64,000 nt of DNA from Corynebacterium sp. p3-SID1241. Lineage in GTDB: Bacteria; Actinomycetota; Actinomycetes; Mycobacteriales; Mycobacteriaceae. The notes under the pieces are model-generated. The model ran no database searches, was not told where the DNA came from, and was given only the letters and a program-made list of their open reading frames with translations. Position 1 is the stretch's first letter, and each line of letters starts with the position of its first letter. The position numbers and the translations under genes were made by a program. The stretch spans positions 62,001 to 126,000 of the forward strand of contig JALXWS010000001.1 in the NCBI GenBank assembly GCA_025144025.1, in the 5' to 3' direction. This document shows positions 34,540 through 42,813 of the stretch, piece after piece.

Positions 34540-34550
34540 TTGTTCAACAA
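34540..34550. promoter_or_regulatory. Palindromic operator TTGTTCAACAA before the Nramp-DUF1445 pair
   Basis: Exact second copy of the 11-bp palindrome found before pxpA, about 72 bases upstream of the GTG at 34468 on the minus strand. Confidence 0.65.
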
Positions 34551-34583
34551 CTTTTATGTACTACGGGGTGGCGCGGGGGTAAT

Positions 34584-35486
34584 CTAGGCAACTTTCCTGC
34601 CGCGTTTTCCCAGATGGCTAGAGATTATCCGCAATGCCTCGTCCGCCGCTTTCACCTCGCTGGAACCAAAGCGCAGCACCACGTATCCGCGGTTTTCTAG
34701 CGCTCGCTGCCTCTTTATCTGCTGCTTGACCACGTGGGCGGGTGCCTCGCCATAGGTACCGTCATACTTGGCATCGCCATCGACCTCGAGCACCAGCCAG
34801 CCATCGAGACAGACATCCGCCCGATATTTCCCGAGCAGCGGTTTCTGCGGCTCAATTTTCACCTGCGGAAAACGCTCAATAATGAGGGCTCGCAGATAAG
34901 ACTCATAGGGCGATTCCGATCCGCCATACGCGTGCTCGATAACCTTACGCATGGCTGCTTGTCCCCTAGTGCGCCGCATTTTTGCCAGTTCTCCGCGCAA
35001 GTCATAGGTGGTGACGTCGTGTTGCCTGAGCGCAGAATCGGTAGCTACCAGGCCATCTGGGAAGCCGTGTAGCCGGGCGATTTCGAGGCAGGTGCGGGCG
35101 GGATTCGTAGCGCGCACACCAGCTATCGGCACCGTGGATTCCTGGAGGGACTTTACCCGGCGGTACCGGTAGCCTTTCGCGGTGAGCCTGCGTGGGGGAA
35201 CGCTTCCCGAAGGTACCGCTAGCTCCACCTCCTCCCCTTTCCTGGAAATTACCCATATTCCCCACAGCCGCGCGGCCGATTTACTGATGAGGACGGCGCG
35301 GTGAGTGCTCCACCCGGCAGCGACTACTTTGGCGAATTGTTGTTTATGGCGCACCCATTGCCTCCAGGTGGCCGTGGGAACGGCAACCCAGGGCGCTATC
35401 TGGGTGAGCTCACCGCACTGGAGGGCTAAATGGTGCGGACTTTCGGCTCCGGCGTAACGAAGGTTGATGAAGTGATCTGTAATCAT
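34584..35486 (-). CDS. AbiEi-like / DUF559 endonuclease-fold protein
   Basis: A 300-residue protein of a type common in corynebacteria. The N-terminal two thirds look like the antitoxin-like half (ARLWGIWVIS, RRLTAKGYRYRR, PARTCLEIARLHG). The C-terminus has a PD-(D/E)xK-type core as in DUF559/very-short-patch-repair proteins: ESPYESYLRALI, then YRADVCLDGWLVLEVDGDAKYDG and YVVLRFGSSEV. Acidic residues of RADV and LEVDG are placed as metal ligands. Its role is not known; related genes are scattered defence or toxin-antitoxin-like singletons. The start is uncertain: ATG 35486 has no clear binding site, and a GTG 33 bases upstream is possible. Confidence 0.7.
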   Translation of the reverse strand: MITDHFINLRYAGAESPHHLALQCGELTQIAPWVAVPTATWRQWVRHKQQFAKVVAAGWSTHRAVLISKSAARLWGIWVISRKGEEVELAVPSGSVPPRRLTAKGYRYRRVKSLQESTVPIAGVRATNPARTCLEIARLHGFPDGLVATDSALRQHDVTTYDLRGELAKMRRTRGQAAMRKVIEHAYGGSESPYESYLRALIIERFPQVKIEPQKPLLGKYRADVCLDGWLVLEVDGDAKYDGTYGEAPAHVVKQQIKRQRALENRGYVVLRFGSSEVKAADEALRIISSHLGKRGRKVA

Positions 35487-35588
35487 GGTTTCATCTTCGC
35501 GTCTGGCGGGGCGGGGCACGCGTCATGAGGCTCAGGAAGGTGAACTTCCGAGAACCTTGAGTAGGGGTCGGAACTTTAGGTCCAAGGA

Positions 35589-35666
35589 GATCGGGCCGAA
35601 TTGAGGGCGTTGAGGCTGAATTGAGGGCGGGTTGTGCTCAAATCGGCTCGATCACATTCGACCTAA
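35589..35666. repeat. 78-bp repeat flanking the RNase H-like gene, copy 1
   Basis: Aligns without gaps to 36812-36889, with about 54 of 78 positions equal by eye. Shared ends are GGCCGAATTGAG near the left and GACCTAA at the right. It lies 72 bases before the start of the RNase H-like gene. Confidence 0.6.
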
Positions 35667-35737
35667 GGGGAAGTAGTTCAAAGCGGCGGTGTGGGGGATA
35701 ATTCAGCAGCGCGGTTAACCGTGCTTTACTAGAGATA

Positions 35738-36781
35738 ATGGAACCCATCGAGCTCTCAGAACTAACCGGTACGCAATCGCGCACCTACGGCACCCGCAAG
35801 ATCACCTCGGATATGGTCTCGGCACCAATCCACGTTGCGGTCGCGCTCTGGGACGAGCGCTGGGATTCCGCTCCCAACGGCACCATCGAAGGTTGGGTCG
35901 TCGCAGTCAATACTAAGCAGACGCGTTTTGTGCGCCGCGGCCAAACGAAGAAGGGCGATATCGTCGATATCGCCGTGCGCGAGGTCAAACGCGCACTCAA
36001 GGGACTCGACGGACGGGTGTGGATTGTCACTGGTCGCAGGCAGAATGCGTTGCGAGCGGCACTCACGGCCGACGGTTTCACGGTGACGGGAAGCTTTGCG
36101 GAAGAAAATAGGGCTTCGAAAAGTGCGAGCTCCGTGCGCCGAAAACAAGCCGGCCTTACCGCACGGAAGGCGCGCAAGATGGGTGAGGCACCGAAAAAGA
36201 AGCAAGCGGCACAGGCAGAGACGCCGAAAGCACACTGGTGGCCGAACTTCTCGCGCGCCTCCTCGTGGCCCGAGGGCGAGGTGGTTCGCATAGCCACCGA
36301 TGCTTCCTCGGATACCGTATTCAAGGGGTCGATGTGCTTCGTTGCGGGCAACGGCGACTACCGGTTACGAACTCGAGAAACCAAGGCGAGCACGGATGAG
36401 CTCGAGCTCGAAGCACTGACGCTCGCGCTGAAATACCTGCTCAAGGTGGGTGCGCGCAAGGCGGTTATTGAGTCCGATTCCGTAGCCGCTTTGGAGGCGG
36501 TCGAGCAGATTGTGCATAAGCGCGGCTCTAAAGCATCGCGGCCGGGGCGCACGTGGCGAGGGGTGTCTTCGGGTGCACGGTCCCGATTCCAGCAAGCTTG
36601 GGGCGATATCCAAGGCCAATGCGAGGTCGACATTCGCCGTGTGCTCGGGCATGCGGGCGATCCGCTGAATCGGGCGGCCGACCAGATCGCGTACATGGGG
36701 TTGCGCGCGATTGCGCATCCGATGAAGCAGTCTCGCGAGACTCTGCGCGAGGGAATTCAGAAAGCCCTCTCGGCGTTGTGA
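35738..36781 (+). CDS. RNase H-like fold protein with corynebacterial N-terminal domain
   Basis: A 347-residue protein. The C-terminal half (about 185-330) is an RNase HI-type fold with the acidic residues in place: Asp in RIATDASSD, Glu in STDELELEALTLALKYL, Asp in AVIESDSVAALEAVEQ and Asp in NRAADQIAYMGLR, preceded by the expected His in RVLGHAGD. It could cut RNA in RNA-DNA hybrids. The N-terminal part (1-130: VAVALWDERW, GWVVAVNT, RVWIVTGRRQNALRAAL) is unassigned; a basic linker (RRKQAGLTARKARKMG) may bind nucleic acid. The gene stands alone between two copies of a 78-bp repeat. Confidence 0.75.
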   Translation: MEPIELSELTGTQSRTYGTRKITSDMVSAPIHVAVALWDERWDSAPNGTIEGWVVAVNTKQTRFVRRGQTKKGDIVDIAVREVKRALKGLDGRVWIVTGRRQNALRAALTADGFTVTGSFAEENRASKSASSVRRKQAGLTARKARKMGEAPKKKQAAQAETPKAHWWPNFSRASSWPEGEVVRIATDASSDTVFKGSMCFVAGNGDYRLRTRETKASTDELELEALTLALKYLLKVGARKAVIESDSVAALEAVEQIVHKRGSKASRPGRTWRGVSSGARSRFQQAWGDIQGQCEVDIRRVLGHAGDPLNRAADQIAYMGLRAIAHPMKQSRETLREGIQKALSAL

Positions 36782-36811
36782 TCCGAACGCTTAGGGCCTT
36801 GGGGCTGATCT

Positions 36812-36889
36812 GATCAGGCCGAATTGAGCGAGTTAAGACCGATCTGAGGCGGCTCGGTCTTCAGATCAGCCTGATCAGTATGGACCTAA
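36812..36889. repeat. 78-bp repeat flanking the RNase H-like gene, copy 2
   Basis: Second copy, 31 bases after the stop codon. It contains its own hairpin potential (AAGACCGA/TCGGTCTT and GATCTGA/TCAGATC), which copy 1 lacks, so copy 2 could also work as a transcription end. Confidence 0.6.
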
Positions 36890-36941
36890 CGACAATAGGC
36901 GCGCTGGGAGGGGCGCAACTGAGCCGAGCCGGGCTGCAGAG

Positions 36942-38141
36942 TTAGGCGAGGCGGCGGGCGCCATCTCCCGGGCGGGCCACCAAAAAGGTGGGTTCCGGAA
37001 AGCCGCGGGAGGCAGCAGCATCATGAATTGCCTGTGCGGTCGACTCAACGTCGGAGCGCGGGATGAGCGCGATGACTGCGCCGCCGAAGCCACCACCAGT
37101 CATGCGGGCGCCAATTTCGCCGGCCGCGGTGAAAGCGGAGTCAAGCTCGGGGGTCGTGACTTCGTACAGGTCGCGCAGGGAAATGTGGCTTTCGCGCATG
37201 AGGCGGCGGAACTCTGCCGGGTCGGATGAGGTGAGCGCGGTAGCGGCGGCTAAGGTGCGATTGGTCTCTTCCACCACGTGGCGCACGCGACGGCGGTAGA
37301 GTTCCGCGTCGGCGGGGTCGACCGTGGCAGCAAATGCCTCAGCATCCGGGATTTCGCGGATGGTGCTGCCGGCGGCAGACTGCACGGCGTCGATGATGCC
37401 GCGGCGGGAGGCATATTGGCCGTCGGAAAGCGTATGCGGGGCATTGGTGTCCGCGATAAGCAGCACCATGTCCTGGGCATCGATGTTGAAGGGAACGCGC
37501 TCAACCGCACCGGTGGCAAAGTCCAAAAAGAGGGCCTTGCCTCGTTGGCCAAAGAGGCTGGCATTCTGGTCCAAGCCACCGGTAGAAGCGCCGACAACCT
37601 CGTTTTCGGCACGAATGCAGGCCTGCGCCAGCTGGGCGCGGGCGGCGTCATCGGGGGCGCGGCCGTGGCAGAGCTCATACGCAGCCACGGCGGTGGAGCA
37701 CTCGAGCGCGGCGGAACTAGAAAGACCAGAGCCGCCGGGGACATCGGAGACAATGGTGATATCAAGTCCGCTGCAGGTCAACGCGTTCGCGACAGTAGCG
37801 GCCCAAATGGTGCCGACAACGTAGCCGGACCAGTCGGAAGGGTGTCCGGGGCGGACATCGGCGAGCGGGATGGAGGCGTGGGCCACTGCGCCGTCATACT
37901 CGGAGGCAATACGGAGAAGGCCATCGGTGCGGGGTGCGACGGCCACAGCCGTATTTTGCTCCAGCGCAAAGGGAATGGAGGCGCCGCCAGCGTAATCGAT
38001 ATGCTCGCCGATGAGGTTCACTCGGCCGGGAGCGGCCCACACGCCGGCGGGCTCGGGCGCATCCGGGAAGGCAGCGGCGAAGAGATCGCGGGCTGCGGCT
38101 GCTAGCTCCGCATCGCTGCGGGTGTCAATCCACTTAAGCAT
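36942..38141 (-). CDS. galK: Galactokinase
   Basis: A 399-residue GHMP kinase that phosphorylates galactose at C1. The galactokinase signature GRVNLIGEHIDYAGGASIPFA is at about residues 39-58; the ATP-binding VPGGSGLSSSAALE is at about 137-150, and the C-terminal GGGFGGAVIALI completes the GHMP triad. Asp in GGLDQNASLFG is the catalytic base. It is the last gene of a leftward operon; its ATG at 38141 lies eight bases inside galT. After the stop there is no clear terminator before the 78-bp repeat. Confidence 0.93.
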   Translation of the reverse strand: MLKWIDTRSDAELAAAARDLFAAAFPDAPEPAGVWAAPGRVNLIGEHIDYAGGASIPFALEQNTAVAVAPRTDGLLRIASEYDGAVAHASIPLADVRPGHPSDWSGYVVGTIWAATVANALTCSGLDITIVSDVPGGSGLSSSAALECSTAVAAYELCHGRAPDDAARAQLAQACIRAENEVVGASTGGLDQNASLFGQRGKALFLDFATGAVERVPFNIDAQDMVLLIADTNAPHTLSDGQYASRRGIIDAVQSAAGSTIREIPDAEAFAATVDPADAELYRRRVRHVVEETNRTLAAATALTSSDPAEFRRLMRESHISLRDLYEVTTPELDSAFTAAGEIGARMTGGGFGGAVIALIPRSDVESTAQAIHDAAASRGFPEPTFLVARPGDGARRLA

Positions 38142-39228
38142 CCCAGATCTCCTTGAAGCGGGCGGCGATGCGCTCCGGGGTGGTGTCATTGATCCACACC
38201 GCCTGCGAAGACTCGGAGCCAGCGAGGTATTTCATGCGGCCGGGCGAACGCATGAGGGAGAAAAGCTGCAGGTGCATGCGGATGCCGGGGCGCAGTGCCT
38301 TGTCCACCGGTGCCTGGGTCCAGCCGGCGATATACGGAGTCTTCTCCACGCCATCAAAGAAGCGGTCCACCGCGGAGTACAGCTTTTTAAGCAGGGGCGC
38401 GAGGTCGGCACGTTGGGAGTCGGTAAGCGCTGCGAAATCAGGCACCTCAGAGTTGGGCAGAACCATGGCTTCCAGCGGCCATTTGGCGGCGGCGGGAACA
38501 AAGACGGTGAAGTGCTCGGTCTCAGCAATAATGCGGGTGCCGGCAGCGCGCTCACGATCGAGGAGATCCTGAAAGAGATCGCCGTCATAGGCCCGGGTGG
38601 AATCCACAATGGAACGCAGGCGGGGCGAGAGGAATGGATAGGAATAGATCTGGCCGTGCGGGTGCTGGAGGGTCACGCCAATCTCTTCGCCGCGGTTTTC
38701 AAAGGGGAAGACCTGCTGCACACCGTCAATCTCAGACAGGGCGGCGGTGCGGTGGGCCCAGGCCTCGATAACAGTACGAATTCGGGATTCGGGCAGATCC
38801 TTAAAAGAGAGGGCAGGGTCCTCGGTGAAACAGACCACCTCGCACCGGGCGCGCGCGGGAAGGCGTGGCACCATGCCGAGCAGATTATTATCCTCTGGGT
38901 GCTCGATGTCTGCAGCGGTAGCAAAAGACGGGAAGCGGTTTTCAAAGACCACCACGTCATAGCTGGGGCTGGGGATCTCCGTGGGCAGTTGGCCTTCGCG
39001 TGTGGGCGCAAGTGGGTTCTCGTTGGCCGGTGGCAAGAAGGTGCGGTTCATGCGGTGGGCGGCAAAGGCCACCCAATCCCCCGTTAGGGGATCCCGGCGC
39101 ATTTCGGAAGCGGGGGCTACGGTGGGGATGTCGCGGGCGTCGGCAAGCACGCGATCGGGGTGGGGTTGGTCGTCGAAGTAGAGGATCTCGCGGCCGTCGG
39201 CAAGCGTGGCGGAGGTAATCTCAACCAT
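38134..39228 (-). CDS. galT: Galactose-1-phosphate uridylyltransferase
   Basis: A 364-residue HIT-superfamily transferase that exchanges UMP between UDP-glucose and galactose-1-phosphate. The active-site HPHGQIYSYPFL (nucleophilic His) is at about residues 180-190, with VVFENRFPSF, RCEVVCFTED and HLQLFSLMRS as other conserved parts. The start overlaps the stop of the small membrane protein by one base, and AGGAGA precedes it. The frame carries two copies of the 11-bp word CGTCGGCAAGC on the opposite strand, near the N-terminus. No galE is present in the window, so the epimerase must be elsewhere. Confidence 0.93.
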   Translation of the reverse strand: MVEITSATLADGREILYFDDQPHPDRVLADARDIPTVAPASEMRRDPLTGDWVAFAAHRMNRTFLPPANENPLAPTREGQLPTEIPSPSYDVVVFENRFPSFATAADIEHPEDNNLLGMVPRLPARARCEVVCFTEDPALSFKDLPESRIRTVIEAWAHRTAALSEIDGVQQVFPFENRGEEIGVTLQHPHGQIYSYPFLSPRLRSIVDSTRAYDGDLFQDLLDRERAAGTRIIAETEHFTVFVPAAAKWPLEAMVLPNSEVPDFAALTDSQRADLAPLLKKLYSAVDRFFDGVEKTPYIAGWTQAPVDKALRPGIRMHLQLFSLMRSPGRMKYLAGSESSQAVWINDTTPERIAARFKEIWDA

Positions 39229-39470
39229 TAGTTTTCTCCTGGGATGGTGATGGGCTTCAGGCGCGCCCACAGCACAAAGGCGGCGGCTACGGCCAGCAAA
39301 GCAAGGCTTGCCCATAGGTTATCGCTGGCGTGCTTGGCTTGCCCAGTATCGGGGTTGATGCCTGGGTCGAGGAAGAAATAGCAGCCGAGCAAAATTAGGC
39401 CGTAGAGGCCGAGGAGTGCGGCGATGACATTGCGCAGGTCAAATGCGCCCGCGCGCTTTTTCTCAGACAT
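39228..39470 (-). CDS. Small membrane protein of the galactose transporter operon
   Basis: An 80-residue protein with two predicted helices (NVIAALLGLYGLILLGCYFF and LWASLALLAVAAAFVLWARL) joined by a short hydrophilic loop (DPGINPDTGQAK). It lies ten bases after the sodium symporter and shares a base with galT. Small two-helix partners are known for some SSS-family transporters, so it is probably an accessory subunit. ATG 39470 has AAGGAG upstream. No enzymatic motif. Confidence 0.75.
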   Translation of the reverse strand: MSEKKRAGAFDLRNVIAALLGLYGLILLGCYFFLDPGINPDTGQAKHASDNLWASLALLAVAAAFVLWARLKPITIPGEN

Positions 39471-39480
39471 GAGGTGCTCC

Positions 39481-41130
39481 TTAGGCAAAGATGACGTTGA
39501 GGGCTACGGCCATCACCAGGCAAATGATGCCCAGCGGGACGGTCTGCTGGTACCACGGCAAGGACTTTTCGGTGTAGTCCTCAAAGTGGTCCTTGGGGGT
39601 CACGGAAGAAACAAAGCCAACCAGCTCGCTATCCGGCTTGGGCTGGGTGAACAGGGTAACCACGATGGAGACCAGGATATCCACCACGAAGGCGACGCCG
39701 GCCGCCACAAAGGCCGTGCCTTGGCCGGGCAAGTTGATCATGTCCGTAAAGGAAGCGACGTACCAAAAGGCGATGGCGGAACCAGTACCGGCCACAAGAC
39801 CGGACCAACCGGCGTGCGGGGTCATGCGCTTCCAGAACATGCCCAGAATGAAGGTGGCGAACAGCGGCGCATTAAAGAACCCGAAGAGCGTTTGCAGGTA
39901 GTCCATGATATTGCCAAAGTTCTGCGCAAGCAGCGCGGTGAAAATGGCAATAGCGGTGGCAACAACTGTAGCGACGCGGCCGAACTTCAGGTAGTAGTCA
40001 TCCTCGCGGTCCTTGACCACGTAGGTCTGCCAGATGTCATAGGAGATGACGGTATTAAAGGCCGAGATATTCGCGGCCATGCCGGCCATGAAGGAAGCGA
40101 GCAGGCCGGCGATCGCCACGCCTAGCAGGCCATTAGGCAAAAGGTCGCGCATGAGCAGCAGGATGGCGTCGTTCGGCTCCGCGCGCTCTTCCATCAAATC
40201 GGCGACCGAAACGGAGGCGACCATACCCGGAATGACGACGAGGAAGGGCACGAACATTTTGGGGAAGGCGCCGATAATCGGGGTCCTGCGGGCCGCGGAA
40301 TTAGAATCCGAGGCCATGGCGCGCTGAACTTCCACGAAGTTGGTGGTCCAGTAACCAAAGGAAAGCACGAAGCCGAGGCCAAGCACGATGCCGATGACGG
40401 ACCACACTGGGTTCTCAAACCCAGAGATGTCCGTGCCCGGCCAGGTGTGGAAGTGCGAGTCCTGGGCCACCGCGTCCTTCAGTCCGCTCCAACCGCCAAC
40501 GCGGTTCAGGCCAATGATGGTCAGCGGGGCGAGGGCGGCGATGATGACGAAGAATTGTAGCACCTCGTTATAGATAGCGGCCGAAAGGCCACCCAAGGTG
40601 ATATAGGACAGCACGATGAGGCCGGCTACCAAGAGCGATACCCACATCTGCCAGCCCAGCAGGGCTTCCACGATGTTGGCCAGCAAGTACAAGTTCACGC
40701 CGGCAATAAGCAGCTGGGCCACGGCGAAAGACACCGCGTTCACCAGGTGCGCGGCGTTGCCAAAACGCTTGCGCATAAACTCCGGCACCGAACGCACCTT
40801 GGAGCCGTAGTAGAACGGCATCATCACAATGCCCAAAAAGACCATGGCCGGGATGGCGCCAATCCAGAAGTAGTGCATGGTTTGGAAGCCATACTCCACG
40901 CCATTGGCGGACATACCGATGATTTCCACCGCGCCCAGGTTGGCCGAGACGAAGGCCAGGCCGGTCACCCACGCGGGCAGTCCCCGGCCGGAGAGGAAGA
41001 AGTCGATGGAGCTAGACACTCGGGCCTTGGCGGCCCAGCCGATGCCTAGAACGAAGAGGAAGTAGATGGCTACCAAGAAGTAGTCCACCCAGGAGGCATC
41101 GAGCCTCAATACGGATTCAGCAGTCTCCAT
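39481..41130 (-). CDS. SSS-family sodium:sugar (galactose) symporter
   Basis: A 549-residue membrane protein of about 14 helices. SSS-family hallmarks are DFFLSGRGLPAWVTGLAFVS, GMSANGVEYGFQTMHYFWIG, FGYWTTNFVEVQRAMAS and ANISAFNTVISYDIWQTY. It resembles the Vibrio galactose transporter vSGLT in layout. Location between an aldose epimerase and galT/galK indicates galactose as substrate. The ATG at 41130 has AAAGGTC upstream; the longer open frame above it is read-through of the epimerase 3' end. Confidence 0.88.
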   Translation of the reverse strand: METAESVLRLDASWVDYFLVAIYFLFVLGIGWAAKARVSSSIDFFLSGRGLPAWVTGLAFVSANLGAVEIIGMSANGVEYGFQTMHYFWIGAIPAMVFLGIVMMPFYYGSKVRSVPEFMRKRFGNAAHLVNAVSFAVAQLLIAGVNLYLLANIVEALLGWQMWVSLLVAGLIVLSYITLGGLSAAIYNEVLQFFVIIAALAPLTIIGLNRVGGWSGLKDAVAQDSHFHTWPGTDISGFENPVWSVIGIVLGLGFVLSFGYWTTNFVEVQRAMASDSNSAARRTPIIGAFPKMFVPFLVVIPGMVASVSVADLMEERAEPNDAILLLMRDLLPNGLLGVAIAGLLASFMAGMAANISAFNTVISYDIWQTYVVKDREDDYYLKFGRVATVVATAIAIFTALLAQNFGNIMDYLQTLFGFFNAPLFATFILGMFWKRMTPHAGWSGLVAGTGSAIAFWYVASFTDMINLPGQGTAFVAAGVAFVVDILVSIVVTLFTQPKPDSELVGFVSSVTPKDHFEDYTEKSLPWYQQTVPLGIICLVMAVALNVIFA

Positions 41131-41141
41131 GGCTGACCTTT

Positions 41142-42041
41142 CTAGTAAGTATTCTCTGCTGCAAGGCGCAGGCTGAAAGTCTGCGGGTTCTGAGCGCTCA
41201 GGCGCGCGAGGTCTTGACCACTGCGCAGCGCATTCGGCGGCGCGCTCATGGGCTCCACGGCTAATGCCTTGCCGGGGCCGCCTGCCCGCGGGAAGTCGGC
41301 CGGGGTAAACATCTGCACCCAGTTCAGGCCTTCGCCCATCTCCAAGCGCACGCCCTTTCCACCGGCCGAATACACGGCCGTCAGTGGGCCTTCGCCGTGG
41401 AAGCAATCGTCCCAGTCCACCTCGGCGATAGGCTGATTAGTGATACGCACCTGCTCCGTCTTTCCCGTGGGCAGGTTGCGGGCGCTTAGCAGGTAGCGCT
41501 TGCCGACGTCCGCACTGAGCACCGCTTCCTTCGCCCCTGCCCCTTGTGGGGAGAGGTAGAGGTGCAGCCCATAGGCGAAGGGAACCTCGCCGGGCTCCGT
41601 GGTGCGTGCGGTCAGCTGGTGGTGCAATCCCTGCTCATCGAGGGCGTAGGTGGCCTCTAGCTGAATCGCCCACGGCCAGCCCTGGCGCGGCTCAATATCA
41701 AAGGCGAGAGCCACCCGGTTGGCCGAGCGTTCCTTGATGCGCCACCAATCCACCGCGAATCCATGAATGGCGTTATTGCGCTCCGGCTCGTTGATCTCCA
41801 ACTGGTGTCCGGTCCCCTGCCATTCGAACCAGCCATTCTCGGTGCGATTCGGCCACGGCGCCAGCACCACGCCGGCCATCAGCGGCGGCTTGCCCTCGTA
41901 GCTTTCTACTAAGGGCGCGCCGCGATAGGTCAACGCCTTGACCGCACCACCAAATAGAGCAAGCTCAGCCGTATAACCGCCATGGCAAATGGCGACGCTG
42001 GGGTATTCAGCGTCAGAACCAGCCGCTCCTCCACTGGCCAT
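41142..42041 (-). CDS. Aldose 1-epimerase family protein (GalM-like)
   Basis: A 299-residue mutarotase-fold protein, first gene of the gal operon. The catalytic residues are visible: His in NNAIHGFAVDWW (about residue 92), His in FAYGLHLYLSP (about 158) and Glu in KALAVEPMSAPPNAL (about 270), with GVVLAPWPNRTENGWFEW as another family block. It interconverts alpha and beta anomers so that imported beta-galactose becomes a galactokinase substrate. AAAGG lies ten bases before the ATG, and a LacI-type operator lies about 65 bases upstream. Confidence 0.88.
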   Translation of the reverse strand: MASGGAAGSDAEYPSVAICHGGYTAELALFGGAVKALTYRGAPLVESYEGKPPLMAGVVLAPWPNRTENGWFEWQGTGHQLEINEPERNNAIHGFAVDWWRIKERSANRVALAFDIEPRQGWPWAIQLEATYALDEQGLHHQLTARTTEPGEVPFAYGLHLYLSPQGAGAKEAVLSADVGKRYLLSARNLPTGKTEQVRITNQPIAEVDWDDCFHGEGPLTAVYSAGGKGVRLEMGEGLNWVQMFTPADFPRAGGPGKALAVEPMSAPPNALRSGQDLARLSAQNPQTFSLRLAAENTY

Positions 42042-42102
42042 AACAAAGACCTTTCTGGCTATAACTTTCGTTGGATTTAGCCTAAAAGCACGGCAAAGTA
42101 GC

Positions 42103-42118
42103 GGTCAATCGTTTGCAT
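42103..42118. promoter_or_regulatory. Degenerate LacI-type operator before the gal operon
   Basis: GGTCAATCGTTTGCAT shares CAATCGTTTGCA with the rbsR operator at 42746 and lies 62 bases upstream of the epimerase gene. Confidence 0.5.
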
Positions 42119-42235
42119 AATTACCTTTGAATGCCGAGCGTTTCGGCTGCTCATCACGTTCTAGTTAACCCACAGTTAACCTCTTTCGGGGCTGGGCAAT
42201 AAAGGTAGAGCGGACCACCCCACCGGTTTAAAGCG

Positions 42236-42679
42236 CTAACTACGCATCCGCCGCCACACTATTCGCGCCGCAGAATGCGGGGTAGCCAACACCTCACGCA
42301 GATAGTTGCGCGGCATCAACCGCCACGGGGTGCGCGCGGGATGTATATGCACGGCGATGCCTAAATGCCATGCCCACAGTGCAGTGCGCAAAACATGGAA
42401 ATCATTGGTCACCACCTGCAAGACTGCATCTGAGGCTAAATGGTGGGCATTTTCTAGGTTTTCATTGGTACTCGTGGCATCCGGCTCCACCACAACCCGC
42501 TCAGCCGGCACGCCCCGTTCAATAAGGTACGTAGCCATTGGTCCCGCCTCACCGCGGCCGGAGACAATAATTTGCTGACCACAATAAAGATCCAGCGCCC
42601 TGTCTAGGCGCGAGCGCAGCATGGCGCCGGGATACCCACGAGTTACACGGGAGCCCAGAACGAGGAGCGGGTCAAACAT
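42236..42679 (-). CDS. DUF218 (YdcF/SanA-like) family protein
   Basis: A 147-residue protein containing the DUF218 pattern: LLVLGSRVTRGYP, RLDRALDLY, IIVSGRGEAGP, YLIERGVPAERVVVEPDATSTNENLENA and VVTNDFHVLRTALWAWHLG. Such proteins are linked to cell-envelope functions (SanA, ElyC), but the activity is not known. This version has no transmembrane segment and is shorter than envelope members. It is divergent from rbsR, with 134 bases in between. Confidence 0.8.
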   Translation of the reverse strand: MFDPLLVLGSRVTRGYPGAMLRSRLDRALDLYCGQQIIVSGRGEAGPMATYLIERGVPAERVVVEPDATSTNENLENAHHLASDAVLQVVTNDFHVLRTALWAWHLGIAVHIHPARTPWRLMPRNYLREVLATPHSAARIVWRRMRS

Positions 42680-42745
42680 GGATACCAGCTTAGACTTGCC
42701 CGCCCTTGACAGGAAGACAGAAAAAGCCGTACGTTTAACTCAAAT

Positions 42746-42761
42746 GTGCAATCGTTTGCAC
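42746..42761. promoter_or_regulatory. LacI-type operator before rbsR
   Basis: GTGCAATCGTTTGCAC has perfect six-base arms GTGCAA/TTGCAC around TCGT, 53 bases before the rbsR start. A typical autoregulatory site of the regulator encoded next to it. Confidence 0.7.
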
Positions 42762-42813
42762 TCAAAAAGGGCCAGACGCTGGCCCGTACACCTTAACCAC
42801 CAAGGAGGTCAGC

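Noticed and set aside
37278..38105. 275-residue open frame on the plus strand
   Set aside because: Antisense shadow of galK.
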